Assembly: GCF_019898765.1 (NCBI RefSeq)
Contig: NZ_JAIOKB010000001.1
Location: forward strand, 930,001 to 994,000
Length of the DNA: 64,000 nt
Direction: 5' to 3'
From: Sphingomonas yunnanensis
GTDB lineage: Bacteria > Pseudomonadota > Alphaproteobacteria > Sphingomonadales > Sphingomonadaceae
Of the stretch, positions 35,518 through 44,700 are shown piece after piece. Every line of letters starts with the position of its first letter. The stretch's first letter is position 1. The position numbers and the translations under genes are program-made. The notes below the pieces were generated by a model that was not told where the DNA came from, searched no databases, and was given only the letters and a program-made list of their open reading frames with translations.

Positions 35518-35940
35518 TCAGATCAGCTCGTCGTCGTCGTCCTCAGCGAGCAGCCGGCCCATCGAGTCGAACAGAGCGTCCATCGCCACCGGCTTGAAGA
35601 TAACGTCGTCCGCGCCCGCCTCGAGACAACGCTGTCGCAGGTCCACCGCGGTATCGGCGGTGACGACGATGATGGGCAGCCGCGCCTTGACATCGCCCCG
35701 TGCGCGGATGTGGCGGATCGCGGTGATCCCGTCCATGCCGGGCATGCGGAGGTCGACCAGGATCACGTCGAAATCGTCGCGATCGATCAGCTCGAGGCCG
35801 AGCTCCGCGCTCTCCGCCTCGACCATGGCGACGCCGGCGACGTCGAGCATGTCGCGAACGACGCGCCGGTTCATCCGGTCGTCCTCGATGAACAGAGCCG
35901 TCAACGCCGTCACTTCCGAGACCCCCTCCCCCGTCGGCAA
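35518..35940 (-). CDS. Single-domain response regulator
   Basis: A 140-residue receiver domain with no output domain. The acidic pair Glu19/Asp20/Asp21 is in LFIEDDRMNRR, the phospho-acceptor Asp63 in VILVDLRMPGMDG, the Thr in IIVVTADTAV, and the Lys in IFKPVAMDALF. The acidic tail LLAEDDDDELI is unusual. It lies 38 bases after the hybrid-like kinase gene and is probably its partner, acting as a phosphate shuttle or protein-interaction switch. GTG starts inside the first ten residues are possible. Confidence 0.85.
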   Translation of the reverse strand: MPTGEGVSEVTALTALFIEDDRMNRRVVRDMLDVAGVAMVEAESAELGLELIDRDDFDVILVDLRMPGMDGITAIRHIRARGDVKARLPIIVVTADTAVDLRQRCLEAGADDVIFKPVAMDALFDSMGRLLAEDDDDELI

Positions 35941-35978
35941 CGCGACCCGGCTTCTTCTTTCACAATCGTCCTAGCACA

Positions 35979-38375
35979 TCATGCGGCGTCGCGCACCGTC
36001 ACGCGAGGCATGCTCAGCACTGCCGCGACCAAGGCTTTCTTGGCTATCGGTTTCTCGATAACCTGGGTGATTGACGAGGCCCATTCGCCACGTCGCGCGG
36101 TTACCTCGGCGGTGGCGAGCAGCGCCACGGGGGCGCCCTCCGCCGCCGCACCGATCGCTGCCAGCTGCGCGGATAAGTCAGTGGTCGAGAGCGACGCGGC
36201 ATCGACCAACACCCGAGCGGGCCGCGCGCGCGCGACGGCCGCCGGCGCCTCGTCGCCGTCGGCGAAGAGGATCGGACCCTGTCCGTCGAATAAGGTCTTG
36301 TACATCGCTCGCGTGATTGGGTTGCGCTCGATCACTACCAGCGCGATCGCCTCGACCGGCTCTTCCACGCCCTGCGCGGCGATGTAGGGCAGGTCGAGCA
36401 CGAACGTGGCGCCCTCCTCGAGCCGGCTCGTCACGGAGACGTCCCCGCCCATCGCGCGCGCCAGGTTGCGGCAGATCGCCAGTCCCAGACCCGTGCCGCC
36501 GAACTGGCGGGTCGTTCCCGCGTCGGCCTGGCGGAACGACTCGAAGATCAGTTCCTGCGCCTCGGCGGCGATGCCGATACCACTATCCGCCACCGTGACG
36601 CGCAGCCGCTCGCCCGCGACCGCGACGTGCAGCGTCACATGCCCCGCAGGCGTGAACTTCACTGCGTTCGACAGCAGGTTGAAGACGATCTGCCGCAGCC
36701 GCGCGGGGTCTCCCATGATCCAGTGCGGTGCCGCATCGGCGTCCACGTCGAACGCCAGCCCCTTGGCGCGCGCCGGGTCGCGCCACAGCCGGGTCGATTC
36801 GGCGAGCACCGCGCGCAGGTCTAGCGGCACGGTCTCAATCGTCATACGCCCGGTCTCGATCTTCGCGACGTCGAGGATGTCGTCGACCAGCGCGCGCATC
36901 GTCACGCCCGCGCCATGGACGATGCCGAGCCGGTCGCGGGTCATCGGATCGAGCTTCGCGTCGGCGATCATGACCTGCGTCATGCCGAGGATACCGTTGA
37001 GCGGGGTGCGGATCTCGTGGCTGGTGGTGGCGAGGAACTCGGTCTTGGCGCGCAGTGCCTTGGCGAGCTCGCTGTTGCTCGCGGCGAGATCGGCGTTGGC
37101 GGCGCGGACCTCGTTGCGGCTGCGCCGGATCGTGAACAGGCCGATCGCGAGCAGCGCGATGATCAGCAGCGTGCCGGCGACGGTGCCGTAGAGCAGCACC
37201 CGCTGCGTGCGCGCGGTCTGACGCTCGAACGCCACCGACTTGGCGAGGTCGGCCGCTTTGAGCCGCGCGATCCGCAGCTCCTGATTGGCGTAATCGAAAC
37301 GCGCCGCGGCGAGCGCGACGCTGTTCGAGCGCGCGATCTCGGTCGCCTGGTCGTCGAGCCGCTTGACCGCGCGCAACTGCGTCAGCGCCGCGGCGGAGTC
37401 GCCGCTCGCGACATAGATGCGATACGCGATATCGTGCACGTCACGGTCGGCGATCAGCGTGCTCTCGGGATCGACGCCGGCGAAACGCTGCGCGATCAGG
37501 GCGCGCGCGCGGGGTAGATCACCCAGCTGCAGCGCGGCGTCGGCCGAGAGGGCGAGCAGTTGCGGGCGCTGCACCGCGGCCGACTCCTCTCGCGTGAGCG
37601 CCAACCCGCGACGAATGTTGGCCTCGGCCCGCGCCGGCTGCCTCAGTCGGAGCTGCGCCTCGGCGATACTGCTGAGCGCCTGCGCCAGCGCGAACTGACT
37701 GCGCAGCGTCGCGGCGGCCTGCATCGCACGGCGGAACGACCCCTCGGCCTCGTCGAAGCGGCCGAGTGCCGACAGTGCCTGCCCGCGGCCGTTCTCGATC
37801 GCGACGGTAAGCCCAGGATCCGCGCCATATCGCTCCGATGCCTGGGAGAAATACCGCAGCGCCGTGGGATAGTCGCTGGCACTTCGATAGAGCAGCGCGA
37901 TCAGCGTCAGCGCCTTGGCCTGGCTGCGTGGGTCGTGCAACGCGACGAAGCGCTCATGCGCGCGCTGAAGCACGGGTAATGCCTCAGTGATGCGGCCCGC
38001 GTCGGTCAGTGCACTGCCCTGCGAGAGCAGGATGTCGGCTGTGAGGTGGGAGCGTGCGTCCGCCACCCCGGCCTGGCGCTGCGCCTGAGTGAGCAGTTGG
38101 AGCGCGCGCTCCGGCTCGCCGATCCGGGTGAACGCCTCAGCCTCCAGCCACGTCAGAGTCGCGGCGCGGGTCCACTCGGCCGGCACGGTGGCGGCATCGG
38201 GTCGCGCTCGCGATCGCTCCGCCAGCGCGATGGCGCCACGCGGATCCACGAGCATCTGCTGCCGCATCTGCTCGACGGTCGCATCGGTCGACGGCGGCGC
38301 CGCGCGCAGCGGCGACGCCACGAGCGTGACCGCGAGGACGGCGCCCGCGAGCCGGCGGATCAGGCGCGCTTCCAC
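35979..38375 (-). CDS. TPR-containing sensor histidine kinase
   Basis: A 798-residue kinase starting from a GTG with signal peptide VEARLIRRLAGAVLAVTLVA. The periplasmic N-terminal half (about 35-370) is built of tetratricopeptide-like helix pairs (for example PTALRYFSQASERYGADPG, FDEAEGSFRRAMQAAATLRS). One transmembrane helix (YGTVAGTLLIIALLAIGLFT) precedes the coiled coil, the HisKA domain (TSHEIRTPLNG, His453) and the ATPase domain (IVFNLLSNAVKF, DSGIGI, GGTGLGLAIC). The C-terminal ~130 residues form a degenerate receiver that keeps an Asp (RVLVDAAS) and Lys but lacks the acidic pair. It overlaps the EAL gene by 16 bases. Confidence 0.85.
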   Translation of the reverse strand: MEARLIRRLAGAVLAVTLVASPLRAAPPSTDATVEQMRQQMLVDPRGAIALAERSRARPDAATVPAEWTRAATLTWLEAEAFTRIGEPERALQLLTQAQRQAGVADARSHLTADILLSQGSALTDAGRITEALPVLQRAHERFVALHDPRSQAKALTLIALLYRSASDYPTALRYFSQASERYGADPGLTVAIENGRGQALSALGRFDEAEGSFRRAMQAAATLRSQFALAQALSSIAEAQLRLRQPARAEANIRRGLALTREESAAVQRPQLLALSADAALQLGDLPRARALIAQRFAGVDPESTLIADRDVHDIAYRIYVASGDSAAALTQLRAVKRLDDQATEIARSNSVALAAARFDYANQELRIARLKAADLAKSVAFERQTARTQRVLLYGTVAGTLLIIALLAIGLFTIRRSRNEVRAANADLAASNSELAKALRAKTEFLATTSHEIRTPLNGILGMTQVMIADAKLDPMTRDRLGIVHGAGVTMRALVDDILDVAKIETGRMTIETVPLDLRAVLAESTRLWRDPARAKGLAFDVDADAAPHWIMGDPARLRQIVFNLLSNAVKFTPAGHVTLHVAVAGERLRVTVADSGIGIAAEAQELIFESFRQADAGTTRQFGGTGLGLAICRNLARAMGGDVSVTSRLEEGATFVLDLPYIAAQGVEEPVEAIALVVIERNPITRAMYKTLFDGQGPILFADGDEAPAAVARARPARVLVDAASLSTTDLSAQLAAIGAAAEGAPVALLATAEVTARRGEWASSITQVIEKPIAKKALVAAVLSMPRVTVRDAA

Positions 38376-39652
38376 GTCGCGCTGAGTCGCGTGAAGGACG
38401 CGCGCGTGTCGGCGGAGGCGCGATGGTGTCGCTCCTCCGCGAGGAAACTCGCGAGCGTCTCCAGCTCTACGGGCCGACTGAGCACGTAGCCCTGCACCAT
38501 GTCGCACCCCATCACCGAGAGCAGCGCCAGCGCGGCGTGCGTCTCCACCCCCTCGGCGACCACCTCCATGTCGAGCGCATGCGCGAGGTCGATGGTGGAG
38601 CGGACGATCAGCGGGTCCCGATGCGAGCTGGTGATGCCGGTGATGAACAATTTATCGATCTTCAGCTCGCGCGCGGGCAGCTGCTTCAGATAGGCGAGGC
38701 TCGACAGGCCGGCGCCGTAGTCGTCGATCGAGACGGTGATGCCGATCGCGGCGAAGCGCTGCAGGTTCGCGATCGCGCCCTCTGGATCGCGGATCACCGC
38801 GGTCTCGGTTATCTCGAAGCCCAGCCGAGCGTCCGGGGCAGCTGCAATATAGTGGCACACGGCCTCGGCGAAGGCGGCGTCGGCCAGCACCTGACCCGAT
38901 ATGTTGATGAAGATGCGCACGTCGTGACCGAGCCTGCGCAGCCGCCGTTGATCCTGGATGGCGCGGCGCACCGTCCATAGCGTGAGCGGTCCGACACGGC
39001 GGCGCTCCTCCGCCAGCGGGATGAAGTCGGCGGGCGGGATCAGTCCCCGGCTCGGATGACGCCAGCGGATCAGCGCCTCCGCGCTCTTGATCACCTGCTG
39101 GCGGACGTGGAGCTTGGGCTGGTAGAACAGCTCCATCTCATCCTCGGCGAGCGCGCGGTCGAGTTCGCTCGCCAGATCCTCGCCGGCTACCAGCGCGGCA
39201 CCGACGGTCTCGCCGCCGCCCGACGTCAGCGCCTGTGCCAGGGCAGCCTCGCTGGTCTCCGCCAGTGTCACGTCGTCGACCTCCGGCGCCGCGACAGCGC
39301 TGCCCACCGCCCAACCGAGACGCGCGGCATCGTCGCACCGCTCGTCCGCCGGATCGAAGAAGGCCCGCACTGCCGTCGAAACATGCTCCACCTCGTCGAG
39401 CGCGCCACCGCACCTAACCCGTATGACATCCTGCCCTACTGCGGCGACGCACGCCAGCGGCAGCGTATCCGCCAGGCGTGCCGCCGTCAGTACGGCAAGC
39501 TCCCCCGCCGAACTGGCGCCGAGCGACCGTCGCACCGCGGCGAAGTCGCGAACTCGCGCGAGCAGTTCGCCGCGACGAGCAAAGGCGACGGGCTGACGGT
39601 CGCGCGTCGCGTCGTCCGGCCCGGACGTCACAGGGGAGCAAGGCATGTCCAT
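38360..39652 (-). CDS. EAL-domain cyclic-di-GMP phosphodiesterase
   Basis: A 430-residue protein. The EAL domain occupies about residues 160-410 and retains the residues for metal and c-di-GMP hydrolysis: SAEALIRW (Glu192), FINISGQVL, FEITETAV, SIDDYGAGLSSLAYL, LKIDKLFI and VAEGVET. The N-terminal 150 residues are Ala-rich and not a recognisable GGDEF; a GAF-like sensor is possible. It should lower c-di-GMP, favouring motility over attachment. It heads the EAL-kinase-response regulator operon. Its 5' end faces the peptide cassette across 154 bases. Confidence 0.85.
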   Translation of the reverse strand: MDMPCSPVTSGPDDATRDRQPVAFARRGELLARVRDFAAVRRSLGASSAGELAVLTAARLADTLPLACVAAVGQDVIRVRCGGALDEVEHVSTAVRAFFDPADERCDDAARLGWAVGSAVAAPEVDDVTLAETSEAALAQALTSGGGETVGAALVAGEDLASELDRALAEDEMELFYQPKLHVRQQVIKSAEALIRWRHPSRGLIPPADFIPLAEERRRVGPLTLWTVRRAIQDQRRLRRLGHDVRIFINISGQVLADAAFAEAVCHYIAAAPDARLGFEITETAVIRDPEGAIANLQRFAAIGITVSIDDYGAGLSSLAYLKQLPARELKIDKLFITGITSSHRDPLIVRSTIDLAHALDMEVVAEGVETHAALALLSVMGCDMVQGYVLSRPVELETLASFLAEERHHRASADTRASFTRLSATWKRA

Positions 39653-39711
39653 TCCGGAGCCACCCTAGGCCTCGCAGCTTAATGAATGACTTAGATACGT
39701 CCCACTTTGGG

Positions 39712-39726
39712 TTAACTGCAGGTTAA
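39712..39726. promoter_or_regulatory. CtrA-type box
   Basis: TTAA (39712-39715), 7 bases CTGCAGG, then TTAA (39723-39726): an exact match to the TTAA-N7-TTAA site bound by the cell-cycle response regulator CtrA of alphaproteobacteria. It is in the 154-base region between the EAL gene and the tandem peptide cassette, and could regulate either. Confidence 0.6.
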
Positions 39727-39753
39727 TGGCGTTGAGACGTGGTGAAAAAAGCG

Positions 39754-39768
39754 TTACCTGCGCGTTAC
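39754..39768. promoter_or_regulatory. TTAC-N7-TTAC direct repeat
   Basis: GCGTTACC occurs twice, 11 bases apart (TTAC at 39754 and 39765, 7 bases between), 39 bases before the first peptide ATG. It has the same spacing as the CtrA box 42 bases upstream and may be a second, weaker response-regulator site. Confidence 0.4.
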
Positions 39769-39806
39769 CCTTCGGGGGGGTTGAGCAATAAATAGGGAGA
39801 AGACCC

Positions 39807-39866
39807 ATGTTCGCATTCGTTCTCGCGCTGATCGGTTTCGTCGGCACCACCATCAAGCCCTGGTAA
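39807..39866 (+). CDS. Tandem hydrophobic micropeptide 1 (19 aa)
   Basis: MFAFVLALIGFVGTTIKPW followed by TAA. GGGAG lies 7-11 bases before the ATG, so initiation is well supported. Residues 2-13 form a hydrophobic stretch with two Gly, followed by the polar tail TTIKPW. It is likely to associate with the membrane. It is the first of four tandem copies with a period of 72-74 bases; no homologue is known to me. Confidence 0.75.
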   Translation: MFAFVLALIGFVGTTIKPW

Positions 39867-39880
39867 TCGGGAGTAGATCG

Positions 39881-39940
39881 ATGCTCGCATTCGTTCTCGC
39901 GCTGGTCGGCTTCGTCGGCACCACCATCAAGCCCTGGTAA
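39881..39940 (+). CDS. Tandem hydrophobic micropeptide 2 (19 aa)
   Basis: MLAFVLALVGFVGTTIKPW followed by TAA. It differs from copy 1 by F2L and I9V plus a silent change (GGT to GGC). GGGAG precedes the ATG by 7 bases. The spacer from the previous stop is 14 bases. Conservative substitutions only, with the tail unchanged, suggest the peptide is under selection. Confidence 0.75.
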   Translation: MLAFVLALVGFVGTTIKPW

Positions 39941-39952
39941 TCGGAGAGCCCG

Positions 39953-40012
39953 ATGTTCGCTTTCATTCTCGCGCTGGTCGGCTTCGTCGGCACCACCATC
40001 AAGCCCTGGTAA
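39953..40012 (+). CDS. Tandem hydrophobic micropeptide 3 (19 aa)
   Basis: MFAFILALVGFVGTTIKPW followed by TAA. It differs from copy 1 by V5I and I9V plus silent changes. GGAG lies 6-8 bases before the ATG, and the spacer is 12 bases. The last ten codons are identical in nucleotide sequence to those of copy 2. Confidence 0.75.
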   Translation: MFAFILALVGFVGTTIKPW

Positions 40013-40025
40013 TCGGAGAAGCACG

Positions 40026-40085
40026 ATGCTCGCTTTCGTTCTCGCGCTGGTCGGCCTCGTCGGCACCACCATCAAGCCCTGGTAA
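40026..40085 (+). CDS. Tandem hydrophobic micropeptide 4 (19 aa)
   Basis: MLAFVLALVGLVGTTIKPW followed by TAA. It differs from copy 2 only by F11L and one silent change (GCA to GCT). GGAG lies 7-10 bases before the ATG, and the spacer is 13 bases. It is the last copy, followed by a hairpin at 40097-40134. Confidence 0.75.
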   Translation: MLAFVLALVGLVGTTIKPW

Positions 40086-40096
40086 GCAGTTCATAC

Positions 40097-40134
40097 GCCC
40101 GGCGCGCGGCGCGACTACCGCTCCGCCGCCGGGC
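40097..40134. terminator. Hairpin after the peptide cassette
   Basis: GCCCGGCG (40097-40104) pairs with CGCCGGGC (40127-40134) around a 22-base GC-rich loop. It lies 11 bases after the last peptide stop and 17 bases from the end of the convergent monooxygenase gene, so it may serve both. There is no strong T-tract. Confidence 0.5.
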
Positions 40135-40151
40135 CTTAGTAATGCGTGGAC

Positions 40152-41621
40152 TCACTTCTTTGCCGTCGGCCGGTGATCGGCTGCGGTAAAGTCAATTTCC
40201 TGAGCGACCGACCCCAAGCGCAGCGCGAGCACGTCGAGCGCGTAACTCTGGTTGAGCCGCCACGGCCGCCGGTGCCCTTGCCGCGGCAGCGCCGATAAGG
40301 CGCGCTGGATATAGCCCGAACTCAGTTCCGCGAACGGCACGTCCCTGACGCTGTCGGATCCCACCCGCGGCGTCGCACTCGCCGCGCCGCGCCGTCGCAT
40401 CGCGCCGAGCAGCCGACACAGGTAGGCAGCCACCAGGTCCGCCTTGAGCGTCCAGGAGGCGTTGGTGTAGCCGAACGCGAAGCTGAAGTTCGGTACGTCC
40501 GACAGCATCATCCCCCTATATTGCAGCGACGCGGCGGGATCGATGATCGTCCCGTCCCGGGACAGAGTGACGCCGCCGAGCAGTAGAATCTCGAGGCCGG
40601 TGGCGGTCACGACGATGTCAGCCCGGACAAGGGTGCCGTCCGCGAGCAGCAGGCCGTCGCGGGTGAGACGGTCGATGGTTCCGGTGGCGACGCTGGCGCG
40701 CCCCTCGCGCAGCGCGGCGAAGAGATCACCGTCCGGGACAAGGCAGAGTCGCTGGTCCCAGGGATCGTAGCGCGGGGTGAAATGGGTCGCGACGTCATAA
40801 TCGGCGCCGAGCTCGTGCCGCACCATCGCGATCAGTCGCCGCGCGACCCCACGCGGCCGCCTCCTCGCCAAGCGGTAGAAGAACTGGCCGAGCAGCACGT
40901 TCTTCCAGCGCGTGGCGGCATAAGCGGCGCGTTCCGGAAGCACGTCGCGCAGGCGGTCGGCGACGCGGTCGCGCGCCGGTCTCGACACGACGTAGCTCGG
41001 CGAGCGCTGCACCATCGTGACATGCGCCGCTGTGCGCGCGAGTGCGGGTACCAGCGTGACCGCGGTGGCGCCGCTGCCGATCACCGCGACGCGACGGCCT
41101 TTATAGTCGAGCCGCTCGGGCCAGAATTGCGGGTGGACGATCGTGCCCGTGAACTCGCTCTCCCCGGCGAGGGCGGGCCGGTGCGCACGGTCGTAGGCGT
41201 AATAGCCGGTGCAGGCGTGGAGCCAGTCGCAGGCGAGCGAGAGCGGTCCTGCGCCCTCGCGCTCGACCGTGAGCGTCCAACGCGACTCGCCGCTCGACCA
41301 ATCGGCCGCGATGACGCGATGACCGAAGCGGATGTGCTCGGTGACGCCCTCCTCGCGCGCGGTCTCCTCGATATAGGTGCGGATCGCGGGCCCGTCTGCG
41401 ATCGCCTCGGCGGCGCGCCAGGGACGGAAGGCGTAGCCGAGCGTATGCATGTCCGAGTCCGAGCGGACGCCGGGGTAGCGGAACAGGTCCCAGGTGCCAC
41501 CGATCGCGTCCCGCGCCTCGAGGATCAGGAAACGCCGGTCGGGTAGCCGCCGCCGCAGCTGGCAGGCCGCACCGATACCCGACAGGCCGGCGCCGATGAT
41601 GATGACGTCGTATCGATCCAC
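40152..41621 (-). CDS. Flavin-containing (Baeyer-Villiger type) monooxygenase
   Basis: A ~489-residue FAD/NADPH monooxygenase. The FAD Rossmann motif is VDRYDVIIIGAGLSGIGAAC, followed by AIGGTWDLFRYPGVRSDSDM, a pattern of Baeyer-Villiger and flavin-containing monooxygenases. The second Rossmann motif is VAVIGSGATAVTLVPAL. Another block, FSFAFGYTNASWTLKADLVA, is typical of this family. Substrates may be ketones or hydrophobic carboxylic compounds. I prefer the GTG at 41621, preceded by GGGAGAGGC. The ATG at 41648 lies within repeat DNA. Confidence 0.82.
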   Translation of the reverse strand: MDRYDVIIIGAGLSGIGAACQLRRRLPDRRFLILEARDAIGGTWDLFRYPGVRSDSDMHTLGYAFRPWRAAEAIADGPAIRTYIEETAREEGVTEHIRFGHRVIAADWSSGESRWTLTVEREGAGPLSLACDWLHACTGYYAYDRAHRPALAGESEFTGTIVHPQFWPERLDYKGRRVAVIGSGATAVTLVPALARTAAHVTMVQRSPSYVVSRPARDRVADRLRDVLPERAAYAATRWKNVLLGQFFYRLARRRPRGVARRLIAMVRHELGADYDVATHFTPRYDPWDQRLCLVPDGDLFAALREGRASVATGTIDRLTRDGLLLADGTLVRADIVVTATGLEILLLGGVTLSRDGTIIDPAASLQYRGMMLSDVPNFSFAFGYTNASWTLKADLVAAYLCRLLGAMRRRGAASATPRVGSDSVRDVPFAELSSGYIQRALSALPRQGHRRPWRLNQSYALDVLALRLGSVAQEIDFTAADHRPTAKK

Positions 41622-41642
41622 CGCGCCTCTCCCGCTCTCTGG

Positions 41643-41740
41643 AGTCATCCTGAGCTCGTTTCAGGATCCACGGTACGGCAGGCGCCCCGACGCCTGAGGG
41701 TGCGGCACGGTGGATCCCGAAACAAGACGAGGATGACGCC
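41643..41740. repeat. Family B inverted-end repeat
   Basis: GTCATCCTGAGCTCGTTTCA on the left and GATCCCGAAACAAGACGAGG (continuing ATGAC) on the right, around a ~45-base core including GTACGGCA. It lies upstream of the monooxygenase gene (reverse strand), after the end of tamB. Confidence 0.8.
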
Positions 41741-41792
41741 GGTGGGTGGGATGGCGAAAGAGCGCGCGCCCACGCCGCCCCACCCCCCGGCG

Positions 41793-44700
41793 CTAGAAGT
41801 CGCGCGAGTAGCGCAGCTGCACGTTCGATCCGCCGAACGACCCCGCCTGCGACAGCACGCTGATCGCTTTGGTCAGCGCGATCGTCAGCTGGGTCGCGGT
41901 GAAGCCGCGCGCGTCGGTGACGATCTCGACGTAGATGTCGTCGGTCAGATACTTGCCCGCCGCCAGCGCCGAGCCGCGGCCGCTCGCCTCGTCCGCGCCG
42001 AGGATGCGCAGCCGGTCGAAGCCGGTGGCCGAGCGCAGCTTGCCGAGCGGGTTGAGCCCGCCGCCCGAGCCGCGCAGCGAGTTGAGCGCGCTGGCCAGCT
42101 GGATCGCCTCGGTCGCCGAGAGATTCTCCGGGTTGGTCCCGAACAGCAACCGGCTCAGCACCTCGTCCTGCGGCAGCGAGGGCGTCGAGGTGAAGGCGAT
42201 CTGAGGGCGCTGGCCGGTGCCGGTGATCGCGATGTTGAAGGTGACATTGTCGTTGGTGGTGGTCGCCAGGATGTTGATGTCCGGATCGGTCAGCGCGCCG
42301 CCGCGGAAGCGCACCTGCCCGCGCTCCACCTCGAAGCGCTTGCCGGCGAACGAGTACGTACCGCGTACCAGGTCGAGTCCGCCGTTGATCACGGGTGCCG
42401 CCGAGGTGCCGCCGATGCGCATGTCCATCTGCCACTCGCTCTCCAGGCCCATGCCCGAGACGTAGAGCTGGTTGTCGGCGCGCACGCGCAGGTCGAGCTT
42501 GAACAGGCCCGGCGGCGACGCGGGCGCGGGCGCCTGGCCCGCCGCCTTGGCCGCGGCCGCGGCGGCCTGCTGGGCGAGGACCTCGCTCTTCTTGCGCACG
42601 CCGGTGAGCTCGGGCACCTCGGCGGCGCCCTGGCGGATGATCTCGTAGCGCGCGTTGGGCACGTTGATCTGACCGCTGATCAGCCCGCCACTTGCGCTGT
42701 TCTGGATGCGAAGATCACCGCTGGCGGTGGCGCCGAGCGCGTCGGAGCGCGCCAGCTGCGCGTCGCGCATCGCCACGCGGAGGTCGAGCGGGAAGCCCTG
42801 CGCCGCGGCGAGCCCGACATTGCCCTGTGCCTGCACCGTTCCCTGCCCGGCGCGCGCCTGCAGCTGCTGCAGCTCGAGCCGGTCGTTGTTGAACCGCGCG
42901 GCGATCTTCATGTTGGTCAGGCGCGTGCCATAGGCCTCGTTGTCATAGGTGAGGTTGTCGGCACGGATCAGGCCGATCACGCGCGGCGCCGAGACGGTGC
43001 CGCCGAAATCGGCCGCGATGGCCATCGGCCCGGTCAGCTGCTGCTGCGCCAGGCCGGCGAAGCTGAACAGCACGCCCGCGGGCCCGTTGTAGCGGATCCC
43101 GCCGCCGAGCGGCCCCTGCATCAGCCGCGTCGACCAGCTGCCGCTGCCCGAGGGCGTGAGTGTCGCCACCAGCCGCCCGACCGGCGTGCCGGCGCGCTTG
43201 ATCAGCGCGCGTCCCTCACCCGCCGCGCTCGACAGCCGCCCCTGGAAGACGACGTCCACCGGCTCCGACACCGCGACCAGGCTCGATCGCGTGAAGTTGG
43301 TGACGTTGAGCCGGGCATCCGCGCGCGGGACGGCCTCGCCCTTGTCCTGGACATAGTCGAGGCTGCCGGTCGCCTGGCCGTTGACGCCGAGGTTGGGCAC
43401 GAGCGCGCTGATCAGCGACAGGTCGAGGCGGTCGAGCCGCATCTGCGCCTGGGTCGCGCCGCCGCCGAAGCGGCCGGCGAGCCGCACCGAACCCTTGTCG
43501 AAGTCGAGTCGCGCCGGCTCCAGCTGATAGCCACCGTTCGCGGGCACGATCCGTGCCGGCTGCGCGGTGCGGAAGCCCACGTTGTTCGCCGCACCGCTCA
43601 GCGCGACCAGGTAGAGGCTGGGCGACAGGCGCGAGTTGACCGCGAGGCGGAAGGGCACGCCGTTGGAGCCGTTGAACAGCGCCTGCGCGGTGCCCGCGCC
43701 GTCGCGATAGTTCACCTTGACTCGACCGGTCTGGAGCAGGGTCGCGCCGTAGCGCAGGTTGGCGACCTGCGCGTCCGCGACGATCTGCGGCTTGTCGTAG
43801 AGCACCGCGTCGGCGGTGACGATCGCTCGGCCGATGCTGAAGCCGGCCATGCCCGGGATCGTCGCGCCCGCCGCCCGCGCGTTGACGCTCGCGCGCTGAT
43901 ATTTGCCCTGCGCGCCGAGCGCGACGTTGCCGTTCAGCCCGTTGCCGGCGAAGCGCACCTGCCCCGCGAAGGGACCCGCGGCGGTCTGGACGACGCGGCC
44001 GGCGAAGTCGATGCCGGCGAACAGCACGCGGCGGATGTCGACCGCGAGTTGGTTGCCCGGCGTGACCAGCACGTCGGCGGTGAAGGCGCCGTAGTTCGTG
44101 CCGCCGCTGGCGTTGACCTGATAGGCGCCGCCGCGGCCCACGACGCGCGCGTCGAGGTTGGCGAGGCCGATCCCGACGCCCGGCCGCGGCGCGCGCAGCC
44201 GCACGATCGGCGCGGTGGAGGAGCCGGTCACGCGCGCGTACAGCGGGCCGTACTGGTTCGAGTAAGCGTCGGCATCGACCAGCAGCGCGCCGTTGGCGGG
44301 ATCGAAGCGACCCTGCCCGCGCGTGACGCGGAACTGCGGCGCGTTGAGCGACAGGCTCTGGAACGTCACCACGCCGGTCGGCGAGTAGCCGAACCGCGTG
44401 CTCATCACCGCGTTGCCGCCGAGGAAGTCGCGGACACCCGCGTTGAACAGCTGCTTGGTCTGGAGCGCGACGCGGCCGGTGATGCCGAACCCGCCGTTCG
44501 GCCCAGGCACGAGCTTGGCGTCGGTCTGGACGTTGACCACGCCGACGCTGTCGACGCGGAAATTGTTGACGCGGCCCTGCAGCCCGCCGGTGTAGCGGCC
44601 GGTGGCGGTGTTGGCAGCGATGATCGCGGTGGCGTCGATCGTGTCCGAGCGGATCCGGAGGTTGTCGGACAGGATGTTGGGCATGGCGATGGCGAGATCG

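Larger units (their letters stand above)
39807..40085 (+). repeat. Four-unit tandem repeat (72-74 bases per unit)
   Basis: Each unit is one 60-base peptide gene plus a 12-14 base spacer carrying the next ribosome binding site (TAATCGGGAG or TAATCGGAGA pattern). The repeat length is not fixed, and base changes fall mainly at synonymous or conservative positions. Confidence 0.9.

Noticed and set aside
39679..39693. A further TTAA-N7-CTTA near the EAL start
   Set aside because: Two mismatches in the second half-site; too weak to report as a site.
39665..40075. A 136-residue reverse-strand open frame with a repeated GLDGGADEADQREN-like unit
   Set aside because: It is the complement of the four forward peptide genes. 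The repeats come from the tandem units, there is no ribosome binding site, and the forward strand has start, stop and GGAG for every copy.
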